Shown here in pieces: positions 33,519-45,169 of a stretch of 53,873 nucleotides of DNA. The stretch is from an uncultured Coriobacteriaceae bacterium (GTDB lineage: Bacteria; Actinomycetota; Coriobacteriia; Coriobacteriales; Atopobiaceae): positions 1 to 53,873 of the forward strand of contig CADAAU010000019.1 in the NCBI GenBank assembly GCA_902786015.1, read 5' to 3'. Each line of letters opens with the position of its first letter. The stretch's first letter is position 1. The notes under the pieces are model-generated. The model saw only the letters and a program-made list of their open reading frames with translations. It was not told the DNA's origin and made no database searches. The translations under genes were made by a program, and so were the position numbers.

Positions 33519-35372
33519 CTATGCGGTTGCCTCTACTGATTGCGAGCCTGTGCTCACGGTATAGGTTGAGCCGGATTGCATACCGGGGGCGCTTGCTACG
33601 ACGCTCTGGAAAGCCTTCGTGGGCGAGAAACTCGCGAGAACCTTGCCGGAGGCATCCTTGATCTCGACGGCACTACCTGCGGTTCCTTGTACCGAAGCGG
33701 TTATCGCGCCTTGCGTCGAGGAGCTGCCGAAGCCTTGCACCATGCCCATGGAGCCCACGGCTATCACCGTTCCACCTGACACGGTGACTTCTCCGCCCGC
33801 GTCTATGGCTCCATCGCCCTCGCTCGTCGGGCCGGACACGTACAGCTCGCCACCAGTAACCGTAACAGCCCCGTTGGAGTCGATGCCGTCTCCTCCGGCA
33901 TCCACCACGACCTTGCCGCCGGACACGGTAATGGAAGCGGTATCGTCGCGCTCGAATCCACCGCCGCCTCCTTGGCGCATGTTCTGGGTGCCGTCACCAG
34001 AGCCCATCATCTCTCCCATCGCCATCTCGCGTCGGCCACCACCCATACCGTGTCCGTGCATCTGCCCTTCCTGCGGCATCTGACCATTCTGGGGCGATTG
34101 GCCGTTCTGGGGCGATTGCCCATCCTGCTGCATTTGCCCGCCTTGCGGCATCTGGCCGCCCTGTGCACCGCCTTGGCCTTGCCACGCGTCATCAGCCGTC
34201 GTGCCATTGGGGTTGCCCGCTGCGTTTATGCCGTCGTCGGAGGCAACCACATCCACGTCGCCACCGTTTACTTGGATGCGAGCGCCCTCCAAGCCCTCAT
34301 AGCTGTCCGCCACGCGTATCGTTCCAGCATTGATAATCAGGTCATATTCGCTGTGCAGCCCGTCGTCATCTGCCGACACCGTGATGCTGCCGCCATCAAC
34401 GAGCAGGTCATTACTCGTGTCGAAGCCGTCGCTTCCCGCGTCGATGGTCCATGTGCCGCCCGCCACATACGCAAAGCCCTTTTGACCGTCGCTGTCGTGC
34501 TCGACGTGCACGCCATCCGACCCACCCGTGAGCTTATACGTGCCGTCCTTGACCGCAAGCGAGTCCTTGGCCTGGATCGCATGGCCTTCTGCTGTAATGT
34601 CAAGCGTGCCGCTCACCAGAGTAAGCTCGTCTTTTGCCACGAGGCCATGTCCCTTTGCGGAGGTCACCGTGAGCGCGCCCTCGCCGTTGACGGTAAGGTC
34701 ATCGCACGCGTATACGGCCCCGTCAAGCGTATGGTCGTCTTCGCTGGTGGCGTCACCCGTCGAAGCAATCGTGTTGGTAGACCCCTTTGCTAAGGTCACA
34801 AAGACCTTGTCGGCGCTCTTTACGTACAGCGCCGTGCCAGAGGAACTGGAAATCGAAACGCTATCGAGCACAATCTGGACCTTTTCGGTATCGGGCACGT
34901 CCACCACCAGGCGGCCGTCAGAAAGCGAGCCCGAGACCACGTAGGTCCCCGCCGCCTGTATGGTTACCGTCGATCCGTCGACCTTCACACCGTTTGCGGC
35001 CTCGGTGCCCGAATCGGACAGCTTGATGGCCGTTGCCTTCTCGGCGTCATAGCTCGCGTCGAGGTCACGGTCGGAGAATAGACTCGCGGTGTCGATCGAG
35101 AAGCTCTCCGCCCCTTCGAGCACGGCCGTGGTCGTGTCGTCGGTCTGTGTCTGGGCAGCATCCTGAGTCGCATCTTGGGCCGTCGTTGCCGTTGTTTGCT
35201 CGGCCTGCGACGCACCCGCCGAGGCCGTCTGCGAATCAGCAGCGCCCTGGGCTCCGCAGGCAACGAGCGAGAGGGTGAGCATTCCGGCAGCCCCTGCCGC
35301 CACGATGCGTCGCGCGGCGGAGCGGAAGAACGTAGACGTGCGAGGAACGAGGTTCTGGCTAGAGTTCTGCAT
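33519..35372 (-). CDS. DUF4353 carbohydrate-binding-like lipoprotein with beta-helix repeats
   Basis: The 617-residue protein has a lipoprotein signal (LVAC, Cys39), a Thr/Gln/Ala-rich spacer, then many short repeats of the type GSITVSADDDGLHSE and GGDVDVVASDDGINAAG that predict a right-handed beta-helix, as in the DUF4353 family. A Gln/Gly/Met-rich, low-complexity insert with MPQGGQMQQDGQ-type repeats interrupts the helix near residues 395-450. It would lie outside the membrane. Third gene of an operon after a VTC polymerase and a DUF4956 protein; its start overlaps the DUF4956 stop by 14 bp, with AGGAGG 6 bp before the ATG. Confidence 0.88.
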   Translation of the reverse strand: MQNSSQNLVPRTSTFFRSAARRIVAAGAAGMLTLSLVACGAQGAADSQTASAGASQAEQTTATTAQDATQDAAQTQTDDTTTAVLEGAESFSIDTASLFSDRDLDASYDAEKATAIKLSDSGTEAANGVKVDGSTVTIQAAGTYVVSGSLSDGRLVVDVPDTEKVQIVLDSVSISSSSGTALYVKSADKVFVTLAKGSTNTIASTGDATSEDDHTLDGAVYACDDLTVNGEGALTVTSAKGHGLVAKDELTLVSGTLDITAEGHAIQAKDSLAVKDGTYKLTGGSDGVHVEHDSDGQKGFAYVAGGTWTIDAGSDGFDTSNDLLVDGGSITVSADDDGLHSEYDLIINAGTIRVADSYEGLEGARIQVNGGDVDVVASDDGINAAGNPNGTTADDAWQGQGGAQGGQMPQGGQMQQDGQSPQNGQSPQNGQMPQEGQMHGHGMGGGRREMAMGEMMGSGDGTQNMRQGGGGGFERDDTASITVSGGKVVVDAGGDGIDSNGAVTVTGGELYVSGPTSEGDGAIDAGGEVTVSGGTVIAVGSMGMVQGFGSSSTQGAITASVQGTAGSAVEIKDASGKVLASFSPTKAFQSVVASAPGMQSGSTYTVSTGSQSVEATA

Positions 35373-36042
35373 TGTTTGCCTCCTGATGAGAAATGACGAT
35401 TTCGAGGTTTCCGTTACGGCAGCGCAGCTCGTCGATGAGGGCACGCTGTTGCGAGAGGTCTCGCATGCCGATGCGATACACGAGCCGATACAGGCTTCCC
35501 ATGTTTGTGGTTCGAACGCTTTCGAGCTCGTGGTACACGGCATATTTGTCGAGCAGGTCGTCAAACAGTCCGGTAAAGTCAAGGTCCTCCGGCACGGTAA
35601 TGCGCAGCGTCCTGTCGCTCGACTCCCCCAACGGGCCAGCATCGATCACTTGATATGCAAGTACGACCGCACACATCACGGCCGTGACGATGGCCGCCCA
35701 TGCGACGTATCCCATGCCTGCCACCAGGCCGATGCACATCGCCAAGAAAATAAAGGTGATGTCGCGAGCGGAACCTGGGGCGCTGCGGAAGCGCACGAGG
35801 CTAAAGGCACCTGCCACGGCCACGCCAGCACCAACGTTGCCGTTGACCATCGCGATGACTACGCACACGATCGCCGGTAGCAAGGCAAGCGCAATCACGA
35901 AGCTCTTTGTGTGACGGCTCCTAAAGCAATACGCGAGCGCCAACACGAAGCCTAGCGCAATGGCACACCCCATGCTGGCCAAGAACGGCATCAGCTCGAG
36001 TGCCGTACTCGTGGTGCCCGTAGAAAAAAGTGATTCAAACAT
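35359..36042 (-). CDS. DUF4956 membrane protein
   Basis: The 227-residue protein has four hydrophobic helices in its first 130 residues and the family loop GAFSLVRFRSAPGSARDITF between the middle helices. A soluble C-terminal half (about 140-227) follows. DUF4956 proteins are known mainly from their pairing with VTC-domain proteins, as here. The gene starts 24 bp after the VTC stop and overlaps the next gene, so stoichiometric production is likely. Confidence 0.9.
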   Translation of the reverse strand: MFESLFSTGTTSTALELMPFLASMGCAIALGFVLALAYCFRSRHTKSFVIALALLPAIVCVVIAMVNGNVGAGVAVAGAFSLVRFRSAPGSARDITFIFLAMCIGLVAGMGYVAWAAIVTAVMCAVVLAYQVIDAGPLGESSDRTLRITVPEDLDFTGLFDDLLDKYAVYHELESVRTTNMGSLYRLVYRIGMRDLSQQRALIDELRCRNGNLEIVISHQEANNAEL

Positions 36043-36066
36043 CGGTCTTGCTTCCTTTCTTCCTCA

Positions 36067-36849
36067 CTAAGCAAATGCGATGGACGAGGACGGAACGGGC
36101 AGGTACGCAGGAGCGAGGTCCCTCGAGCGTGCTTTGCGTAGGTCGGGCACGCCCCGCAGGAGCCCTTGGCGCTCAAGCATGCGCTTGTAGGCAACACCGA
36201 CTTTGGAGAAATGCACCTTAAAGAGACCCTCGCCCGAAAGAAACTCCGAAAGCCAGAGCGGCATCGCGCCGCCTGCCTTTACCTCCAGCAGGCTCAGGCC
36301 ATCCTCGAGGTATTGTTCTCCCTCGTCGCTCACGTCAAGGCGCAGGTCATGTGTGCGATAGCGGACGCGACGATCGAACGTCATGCGGAACTCGTGGTCA
36401 TCCTTTGCATAGAACGCCTCGCGGTCGTATGCCACAAAGAGAGAAGGCTCAAGGCCGCCATATCGCCTGCAGGTATAGTCAAGCTCTCGCTCGATCTGCG
36501 TGCTGGGCGTACCACGACCCGCAATCAAATCGCGCGCACTCGCGGCATCCAGCGTGCAGCGGCGCTTGTACACCACGCCGTCGTACTTCTTCTTGAGCTC
36601 CACGAACACGGGATCTGTCGCCGCACGCACCCCGTAGCTGCGCACGCGGACCTTCTCCTTGTACATCGGATGCTCTGCCGAACGGCGGACGAGCAGATTC
36701 GTGGACGTGTCGCAGTACACGTTGCACACCGTGGAGGGACCCCACTCGTCGGGCGTCATGTAGAGGTCCATCAGGATGCGAAGCCTGTCTTGCTGCTCGT
36801 GCGTGAGCAGGTACTTGATCTCGTATCGCTTAAAGGTTAGCTGGACCAT
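36067..36849 (-). CDS. VTC-domain polyphosphate polymerase-like protein
   Basis: The 260-residue cytoplasmic protein matches the VTC/triphosphate-tunnel fold: FKRYEIKYLLTHEQ at the start, then basic or acidic strand motifs (KVRVRSYG, FVELKKKYDG, YKRR, FVAYDREAF, RMTFDRRVRYR, LLEVKAGGAMP) that line the tunnel and bind phosphate and metal. In yeast Vtc4 this domain makes polyphosphate from ATP; bacterial activity here is inferred. The start was placed at 36849 because the first ATG abuts the GGAG while this one is 9 bp away. First gene of the operon. Confidence 0.88.
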   Translation of the reverse strand: MVQLTFKRYEIKYLLTHEQQDRLRILMDLYMTPDEWGPSTVCNVYCDTSTNLLVRRSAEHPMYKEKVRVRSYGVRAATDPVFVELKKKYDGVVYKRRCTLDAASARDLIAGRGTPSTQIERELDYTCRRYGGLEPSLFVAYDREAFYAKDDHEFRMTFDRRVRYRTHDLRLDVSDEGEQYLEDGLSLLEVKAGGAMPLWLSEFLSGEGLFKVHFSKVGVAYKRMLERQGLLRGVPDLRKARSRDLAPAYLPVPSSSIAFA

Positions 36850-36993
36850 AGTTCTCATCTCCGTCAGTTCGATTCGTTGACGTTGAGAGAACTATATGAC
36901 CCCAAACGTAAAGGTCACTTAAAGAATGGTCGCATCCACAATCAGTGAGAATCACTTTTGCGAACCTTAAAGTCCCTGCAATCGCGTGCCCGG

Positions 36994-37124
36994 GCAGGGA
37001 CGCAGGGTATGTCCCCGTGCTCAGACAGTCCTCGCTTGGGCGGGGACGGGGTTATACGCCTGGGCTCAGACAGTCCTCGGCTTCGCCTGCGGAACTCGCG
37101 GAGGTGAATAACCTCCGCTCCCAC
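36994..37124. repeat. Palindromic intergenic element, copy 9 (imperfect)
   Basis: The core is present and well conserved in reverse orientation (CAGTCCTCGGCTTCGCCTGC). The flanking arms (GGGCGGGGACGGGGTTAT on the left, ATAACCTCCGCTCCC on the right) match only partly, with several mismatches. An outer left half (CGCAGGGTATGTCCCCG followed by CAGACAGTCCTCGC) has no partner on the right. It appears to be a decaying nested copy, between the VTC gene start and the ligA end. Confidence 0.78.
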
Positions 37125-37208
37125 CGTCGAGAAAACCAATGGCTAGACCAGAATCCGAAGTGGAGCAGGACTGCCGAAATCGCTATCCGTCTTGTGGCAC
37201 GTTGCGAG

Positions 37209-39784
<2,576 letters not shown>

Positions 39785-39823
39785 GGCACTCCGTCTGGCG
39801 AAGCGCCTCATGTCGCCAACAAA

Positions 39824-42800
39824 CTATTGCTGCTCGCGCTTCTTGCGAGCCATGCCCGCGGCCAGTACGGCGCCACCAAGAAGTGCGGCGCCTGCCGGAA
39901 GGGCGCTCTGCACGCCGTCAGACGTCGCCGGCAGTACGGACTCTGCTCTCGTCGTATCGAAGGGAGCCTCGTAGTCGTTTTCCCATGCTTGCTCTTCGGC
40001 AGCAGGGATGCTGCTGGGCGTGCGGACGGCGACGTTCGAATAGTGACGTCTTCCAAGCGAGCGCGCGTAGCCGGTACGAGTGCCGCGGCTTCGACGGGTG
40101 GTCCGGCTTCTACCGCCATGAATTGTCCCGCTGCTGCTTACGCCGTCGCAGTCACCCGTACGTGCAGAGACAACATTTCCCGAGCTGCGATAGGTTCCGT
40201 TCCTCTTTATGATCTCTTCGAGGCGACGCTGAAGCTCTTCTACGCTGAGGTCATAGGGACTGTCTTCGTTGCCCTTGCTGTCACTCGGACGCGTAGCGTT
40301 AGAGTTCGCGACACCGGGAGCATGGAATTGCATCTCTGCGCCCGCGTTCCCCGCATTACTGGCGGAAGTCAGGCTTTGGTTGCCCCAAACAGCCACGAGT
40401 TGCATACTGGGGGTCAGAACGAAGTCTTCCATAGCCTGCGCGACAAGCATCAGTTCGCGGGGCATCCGCAAGAGCACGCCCGAAATTCCCCTGGAGTCGG
40501 AGACCTGCACGCCGTCGTTGGTGAACCAGCCCATAAAAGTGTGGCCAGCCCACTCCGGTACGGGAAGGCTCTCCACCACGTAGTCGCCTCCCGGCAACCG
40601 CCTCACTGACGGCTTGCCAAACATCATGCCGCCGCTCACGTCCAGGTTGCCCGCAATCATGCTGGAGACCTGAGCAGACTCCTCATCCACAAGCTCGTCG
40701 AACGATGACTTTGCCACGGCATGGGAAGCGACTGCCTCCAAATAGGTCGAACGCGCCTCAACGACCTGCTCGCGAGCCTGCTTGAGCTGCTCAAACGCCT
40801 CATCGCGTAGCGCTTCGGCCTCTGCCAGATTTTGCTCCGCCGCATCAACATGCGCGCCGAGTTCGTTAAGATACGCGTAGTCAGCGTCAGTAATGGTTCC
40901 CTTGCGTGCCGCATCCTCGCTCAGCGCGTTTGCTCGATCGAGCTGAGCCTGCGCTTTGGCAAGCACGTCGCGCTTTACCGCAACGTCGTTCTCGGCATCA
41001 AGCGCAGCCTGCAACGCAGCGGTCAGATTTGCGCCGGCCTTCTCGGCTCGCGCATCAGCGTCTTGCGAGTTGGACTTGGCTACAGACACGGCATTCATGA
41101 GCGCAGACGCCTCGTCAAACGCCGCCTTAGCCGTCTCCCTACGCGCGGCAGCCTCCTCAGCCGCATTCCCTGCAGCCTGTTCCGCATCCTTGCACGTGCC
41201 AAGAGTTGTCTGGCTGTCTCGCAGAGCCTGCTCGGCCTTGCTTAATTCGTCCCGCTTCGCTTCGAGGTTCGCCTGTGCCTCATCCCGTGCATCGCATGCC
41301 TGCCGATACCCCTCGTTCGCCTCGTCAAGTGCCGTCCTCGCTTGCACCAGGGCAGGATCGCCTTCGTCAAGAATCTTTTGCATCTCTGCGATATCGGCCT
41401 CAGCAGCCTTCACGGCTCCATTCTTTGCATCGGCCTCGTACTGCGCCAAAGAAAGCTGATTGGCCGCGTCATCCACGTTCTGCTGAGCCTGCCTCAAAGC
41501 GTCTTCCGCTCCTTGCTTTGTGGATGCAGCTTCCTGCGTCTTGCCCTGGGCATCGTTATAGGCTGCGTTCAGCTGCTCGACACGGCTCGTCTCGCGATCG
41601 AGGGCGTCGCGTGCCGTCGTTACAGCATCGGCAGCATTGGTTGCGGCGAGCTGTGCGTCCTCTGCCTCTTGTGCGACCGCCTGCGTCGCAGCACGCGCGG
41701 AGGCCAGACCTGCCTGTGCATTCGCGTATTGCGTGTCGGCTTCGTCCTTGGCGGCCTGTGCCTGGTCAACCTTCTTCTGAATCGCATCGAGAGAGGACTT
41801 GTAGCCAAGCAGACGCTGACGATACTCTTCTACGGTATACGCGGTGTGCGCGTTGTCATCGCTCGCGAGCATGCCGAACTCCTGGATGGCCGCCCCGTTG
41901 CGCGAGCTTGTGTTCAGACCAATGCCGGTGATATTCCAGTCCTGGTCGATAATGTTTAGGTAGTGTCCCACCGAATGATAGAGCTCTGGGTCAAGTTGCA
42001 TGAGCGCGTACGAATTCGTCTTGTACTGCTCGAGCGAGGGGTCCTTGGCAACGGCTTCATCCCAGACGGCCTTTTCCTTATCGTACCAGCCCACATACGC
42101 CCGCTCCACGCCGAGGTACGAGAAATAGAGGTTCTCGCCCGTCGACCACGTACCAGGAATCATATCCATCGCGGCATGCTGATAGTGCGTCGTCGAGAAG
42201 TCCGCGTTGCGCTGTGCGATGGCCATCGCCTCGTCGGTGACCTTGAGTTCGGACAACCCGAGCGGAGTTCGAAAATGCTGGTTGCAGTAGTCGATCCAAT
42301 CGAGAGCGTCGAGCATGTTTTGCAGCGAGGTGGAGTCCTTCTCGTTTCCAACGTCCATGTAGCTGGCGAAAGAGGTCTGGGTCCCACGCTCGGTCCCGGG
42401 ATTGGAGATGATGCTTGCCGCGGTGTTGGAGCCTGAGCCCTCAAAGAATCCCAAGGAGGTGCTGGCGTTCGCGGAGGTACCGGCGCTCGCCTCCTGTTTG
42501 GCGCGCTCTAGGGCCTGGGCGGCGTTTTGGGCCTCTTGCTTTCTCTGTTGCTCGATCCTCTGGGCTTCCTCCTCAGCCTGCTGCGCTGCCTTCTGCTTCT
42601 GGGCGGCTTCCTCGGCCTTGCGCTCCGCTTCCTCCTTTTGTGCCAGGGCATCATTCAATTCGTTTTGCATCTTCTCGGCAGACTTCCTTGCCTCGTCGGC
42701 GGCAGTCCGCGCGGCCTCCTCATTGGCGGCAGCCTCCTGCTCAGCTGTCTGGGCGGCTTCCAAGGTCTGACGCGCCGCAGCTGCAACCGACCCTGCCTCC

Positions 42801-43777
42801 TCGTGTGCCTGCTGGCACTGTTCGACGACCTTCTGGGCTTCCGCGAACTCGTTCTTGCACTGTTCGAACCGCTCATTGGCAGCCTCAAGCTCCCTTTTTG
42901 CGGCCTCCTGGTTCGCGCCCTCGTGAGCCAGGGCGTCATCGTATGTCCGCTGAGCGCTCTGCCGCGCTGTCTCAGCATCTTTTACCTGCTGTTCTGCTCG
43001 AGTGGCATTGTCGTTTGCCTCAGTAAGCTGCTGCTCGGCGTCGTCGCATGCCTGCTCCGCCGCATCCACGGCTTTTTGGGCCTCTGTCGTCTGTGAGACG
43101 GCCTCGCCATATGCGTCTTTCGCCTGCTGCGCGATTTGCTCCGCTTCCTGAAGTGCCGCTTGGTTGTCCTTGACAGTCTGCTCGTTCACGCCCGCATCCT
43201 GCGCGGCCTGCTGTGCCTCGTCTAGGCTCTTTTGTGCAGCTTGTTGGTCGGCCTGAGACTGGGTGATGTCTTGCTGCGCTTGCTTCGACTCGTTGGCAGC
43301 CTGGTCCCGCGCATCCTCTGCGTCCTTGAGGTCAGACGCTGCCTCATCCACTTGCCGCTGCGCCGCATTCTGTGCGTCACCAATACCCTGTTCCAACTCT
43401 GATTGGGCGTCGTCTGCGGCCTGCTGCGCATCCCCCACGTTGGACTCCGCTTGGTCAACCTGCTGCTGGACAGCCTCTTCTTGCTGTTGGGCATCCGAGA
43501 GGTCTTGCGCGGCTTCGTCTACGTTGGCCTGCGCCTGATTGACCTGATCCTCCGCATCCGACGCCGTGACGGGGCTCGCCAACACGTCGCTGGCATGAAC
43601 CTCCACCTCCGTGTGGTTATCGGTCTGCATGTCCGATTGAGGCATCTCATCGGCAAGAGCCGCATGCGGGGCAGCGAACGACGCAGCGCCAAGGACGAAC
43701 GCGAAGGAAGCCGAGGCGACCAAGGAGCGCTTGCTCAGGGGTGTAAGAATAGAATCTTGTAGCGTGCGTTTAATCAT
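39824..43777 (-). CDS. Giant coiled-coil surface protein with CAP domain and LPxT-type anchor
   Basis: The 1317-residue protein has a signal peptide (to about ALAD, residue 43), an Ala/Gln/Glu-rich coiled coil (about 60-430), a CAP/SCP domain (about 480-655; AQRNADFSTTHYQHAAMDM, STGENLYFSYLG, YHSVGHYLNI), a second long coiled coil (about 650-1040), an InlB/Listeria-Bacteroides-like repeat (GHTFMGWFTNDG), and a C-terminal sorting signal: LPATS near 1281, a hydrophobic helix and RKKREQQ. It should be a wall-anchored rod or adhesin. The signal is LPATS rather than LPxTG, so the anchoring sortase class is uncertain; no sortase is nearby. The start at 43777 was chosen for its 9-bp distance to AAGGAG. 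Confidence 0.9.
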   Translation of the reverse strand: MIKRTLQDSILTPLSKRSLVASASFAFVLGAASFAAPHAALADEMPQSDMQTDNHTEVEVHASDVLASPVTASDAEDQVNQAQANVDEAAQDLSDAQQQEEAVQQQVDQAESNVGDAQQAADDAQSELEQGIGDAQNAAQRQVDEAASDLKDAEDARDQAANESKQAQQDITQSQADQQAAQKSLDEAQQAAQDAGVNEQTVKDNQAALQEAEQIAQQAKDAYGEAVSQTTEAQKAVDAAEQACDDAEQQLTEANDNATRAEQQVKDAETARQSAQRTYDDALAHEGANQEAAKRELEAANERFEQCKNEFAEAQKVVEQCQQAHEEAGSVAAAARQTLEAAQTAEQEAAANEEAARTAADEARKSAEKMQNELNDALAQKEEAERKAEEAAQKQKAAQQAEEEAQRIEQQRKQEAQNAAQALERAKQEASAGTSANASTSLGFFEGSGSNTAASIISNPGTERGTQTSFASYMDVGNEKDSTSLQNMLDALDWIDYCNQHFRTPLGLSELKVTDEAMAIAQRNADFSTTHYQHAAMDMIPGTWSTGENLYFSYLGVERAYVGWYDKEKAVWDEAVAKDPSLEQYKTNSYALMQLDPELYHSVGHYLNIIDQDWNITGIGLNTSSRNGAAIQEFGMLASDDNAHTAYTVEEYRQRLLGYKSSLDAIQKKVDQAQAAKDEADTQYANAQAGLASARAATQAVAQEAEDAQLAATNAADAVTTARDALDRETSRVEQLNAAYNDAQGKTQEAASTKQGAEDALRQAQQNVDDAANQLSLAQYEADAKNGAVKAAEADIAEMQKILDEGDPALVQARTALDEANEGYRQACDARDEAQANLEAKRDELSKAEQALRDSQTTLGTCKDAEQAAGNAAEEAAARRETAKAAFDEASALMNAVSVAKSNSQDADARAEKAGANLTAALQAALDAENDVAVKRDVLAKAQAQLDRANALSEDAARKGTITDADYAYLNELGAHVDAAEQNLAEAEALRDEAFEQLKQAREQVVEARSTYLEAVASHAVAKSSFDELVDEESAQVSSMIAGNLDVSGGMMFGKPSVRRLPGGDYVVESLPVPEWAGHTFMGWFTNDGVQVSDSRGISGVLLRMPRELMLVAQAMEDFVLTPSMQLVAVWGNQSLTSASNAGNAGAEMQFHAPGVANSNATRPSDSKGNEDSPYDLSVEELQRRLEEIIKRNGTYRSSGNVVSARTGDCDGVSSSGTIHGGRSRTTRRSRGTRTGYARSLGRRHYSNVAVRTPSSIPAAEEQAWENDYEAPFDTTRAESVLPATSDGVQSALPAGAALLGGAVLAAGMARKKREQQ

Positions 43778-43867
43778 GGGTAACATCTCCTTACCAAACA
43801 TGTTTTATCTTCATGAACCCATGGTAAGAAGAGGCCCGATTGCTTTTTGCGTAACTACATCAGCGCC

Positions 43868-44095
43868 CTGCCCCCAAAAGGGGCGTCAATTCCTTCCGGC
43901 GCCATGGAAAGCAGCCACGGTGCAGTTTCGCAACGAGTGGGGTGCGGGGGTATGTCCCCGCGCGCAGTTCCACAGGCGAAGCCGAGGACTGTTTGAGCAC
44001 GGGGACATACCCCCGTGCCCCTCCCGGGAGCGAGGACTGTCTGAGCGCGGGCTTGTCCATGGCGCCTCGCGGATTTGGCGCCTCTTTGGGGGCAG
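43868..44095. repeat. Nested palindromic intergenic element, copy 10 (three arm layers)
   Basis: Outer layer: CTGCCCCCAAAAGGGGCG at 43868-43885 against CGCCTCTTTGGGGGCAG at 44079-44095 (imperfect). Middle layer: GGCGCCATGG at 43898-43907 against CCATGGCGCC at 44057-44066 (perfect). Inner layer: 43939-43960 against 44000-44021, 20 of 22 matching (contains GCGGGGGTATGTCCCCG). The forward core AGTTCCACAGGCGAAGCCGA is in the centre, with outer-core halves (CAGTTTCGCAACGAG and GCGAGGACTGTCTGAGC) between layers. It fills most of the gap between argC and the surface protein gene. Confidence 0.88.
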
Positions 44096-44164
44096 GATCA
44101 GCTCGGAACCGGCCTGAGGCCAAAACAGACCCGGCTCAAGCGAATGCCTTACAAAAGGAATGAC

Positions 44165-45103
44165 CTAGAGCAGACCGGTCGTCTCGTCTATGCCAAGCGC
44201 GATGTTCATGTTTTGCACGGCCGCACCAGAGGCGCCCTTGCCGAGGTTGTCAAACAGCGCCGTAACCGTGGTGTGCTCGTCGTTGCCGCATACCACAATG
44301 TGGAGCTGGTTCGTTCCCGCAAGCTCGTTGGCATAGAGCGTGGATTGCGCCGCGTCGAAGGGACGAACGCTCACGAGCCGTTGTCCAGCATAGTGCCGCT
44401 CCAGGCACGCATGCACGTCGCGCGTCGTGGGAGAACCCACGAGCAGTCGGTTGTGCAGCATGATGGACGTAGCCATACCCTTGTAGTAATCGTCGACCAC
44501 CGGCATGAACACGGGTGGCTGCTCAAGCCCGCACATCTTTTGCATCTCGGGCAGATGCTTGTGCCGCAGGCTCAGGCCATATAGGCCCGGAGCGTCGAGC
44601 TTCTTGGGACGGTCGTCTGCCTCGTAACTCGCAATCATCTTCTTGCCGCCGCCGGAGTACCCCGTCAACGAATGGCAGGTGAGCGGATAGTCGGTCGGCA
44701 CTATACCGGCCTGCACGAGCGGTGCGCAGGTGCTTATGAATCCCGTGGCATGGCAGCCCGGATTCGCAATCCTCTTGCTTTGCGCGATGGCTTCTCGCTG
44801 AGCGGGGCACAACTCAGCAAAACCATAGGTCCACCCCTCGGCGGTACGGTGCGCCGTCGACGAGTCAATGATCCTGACGTCGGGATTCTCTACAAGCGAT
44901 ACCGCCTCACGAGCACCATCGTCGGGAAGGCACAAAAACACGATGTCGGCGGCATTGAGGAACTTGCTACGCTCTTGCATATCGTGACGCTTGTCCTCGT
45001 CTATGCGGAGCAGCTCCAAGTCATCGCGCGACCCTATACGATCAAAAATCTGTAGTCCGGTCGTTCCGCTCTGACCGTCAATGTAGACTTTCTTCTTTGC
45101 CAT
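44165..45103 (-). CDS. argC: N-acetyl-gamma-glutamyl-phosphate reductase (short form)
   Basis: NADPH-dependent reduction of N-acetylglutamyl phosphate to the semialdehyde in arginine synthesis. The 312-residue protein is of the short ArgC type (type 2), with the Rossmann start VYIDGQSGTTGLQI, the catalytic Cys117 in NPGCHATG and SGGGKKMIASYE. AAAGGAG lies before the ATG. The other arg genes are not in the window, so the gene is detached from an operon or the pathway is scattered. Confidence 0.95.
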   Translation of the reverse strand: MAKKKVYIDGQSGTTGLQIFDRIGSRDDLELLRIDEDKRHDMQERSKFLNAADIVFLCLPDDGAREAVSLVENPDVRIIDSSTAHRTAEGWTYGFAELCPAQREAIAQSKRIANPGCHATGFISTCAPLVQAGIVPTDYPLTCHSLTGYSGGGKKMIASYEADDRPKKLDAPGLYGLSLRHKHLPEMQKMCGLEQPPVFMPVVDDYYKGMATSIMLHNRLLVGSPTTRDVHACLERHYAGQRLVSVRPFDAAQSTLYANELAGTNQLHIVVCGNDEHTTVTALFDNLGKGASGAAVQNMNIALGIDETTGLL

Positions 45104-45169
45104 GCTTCTTTTCTCCTTTGGTCAAGAATCTCGCGTCCTTGCAATCTGGCGTCCCTATGTCTTGCACCC

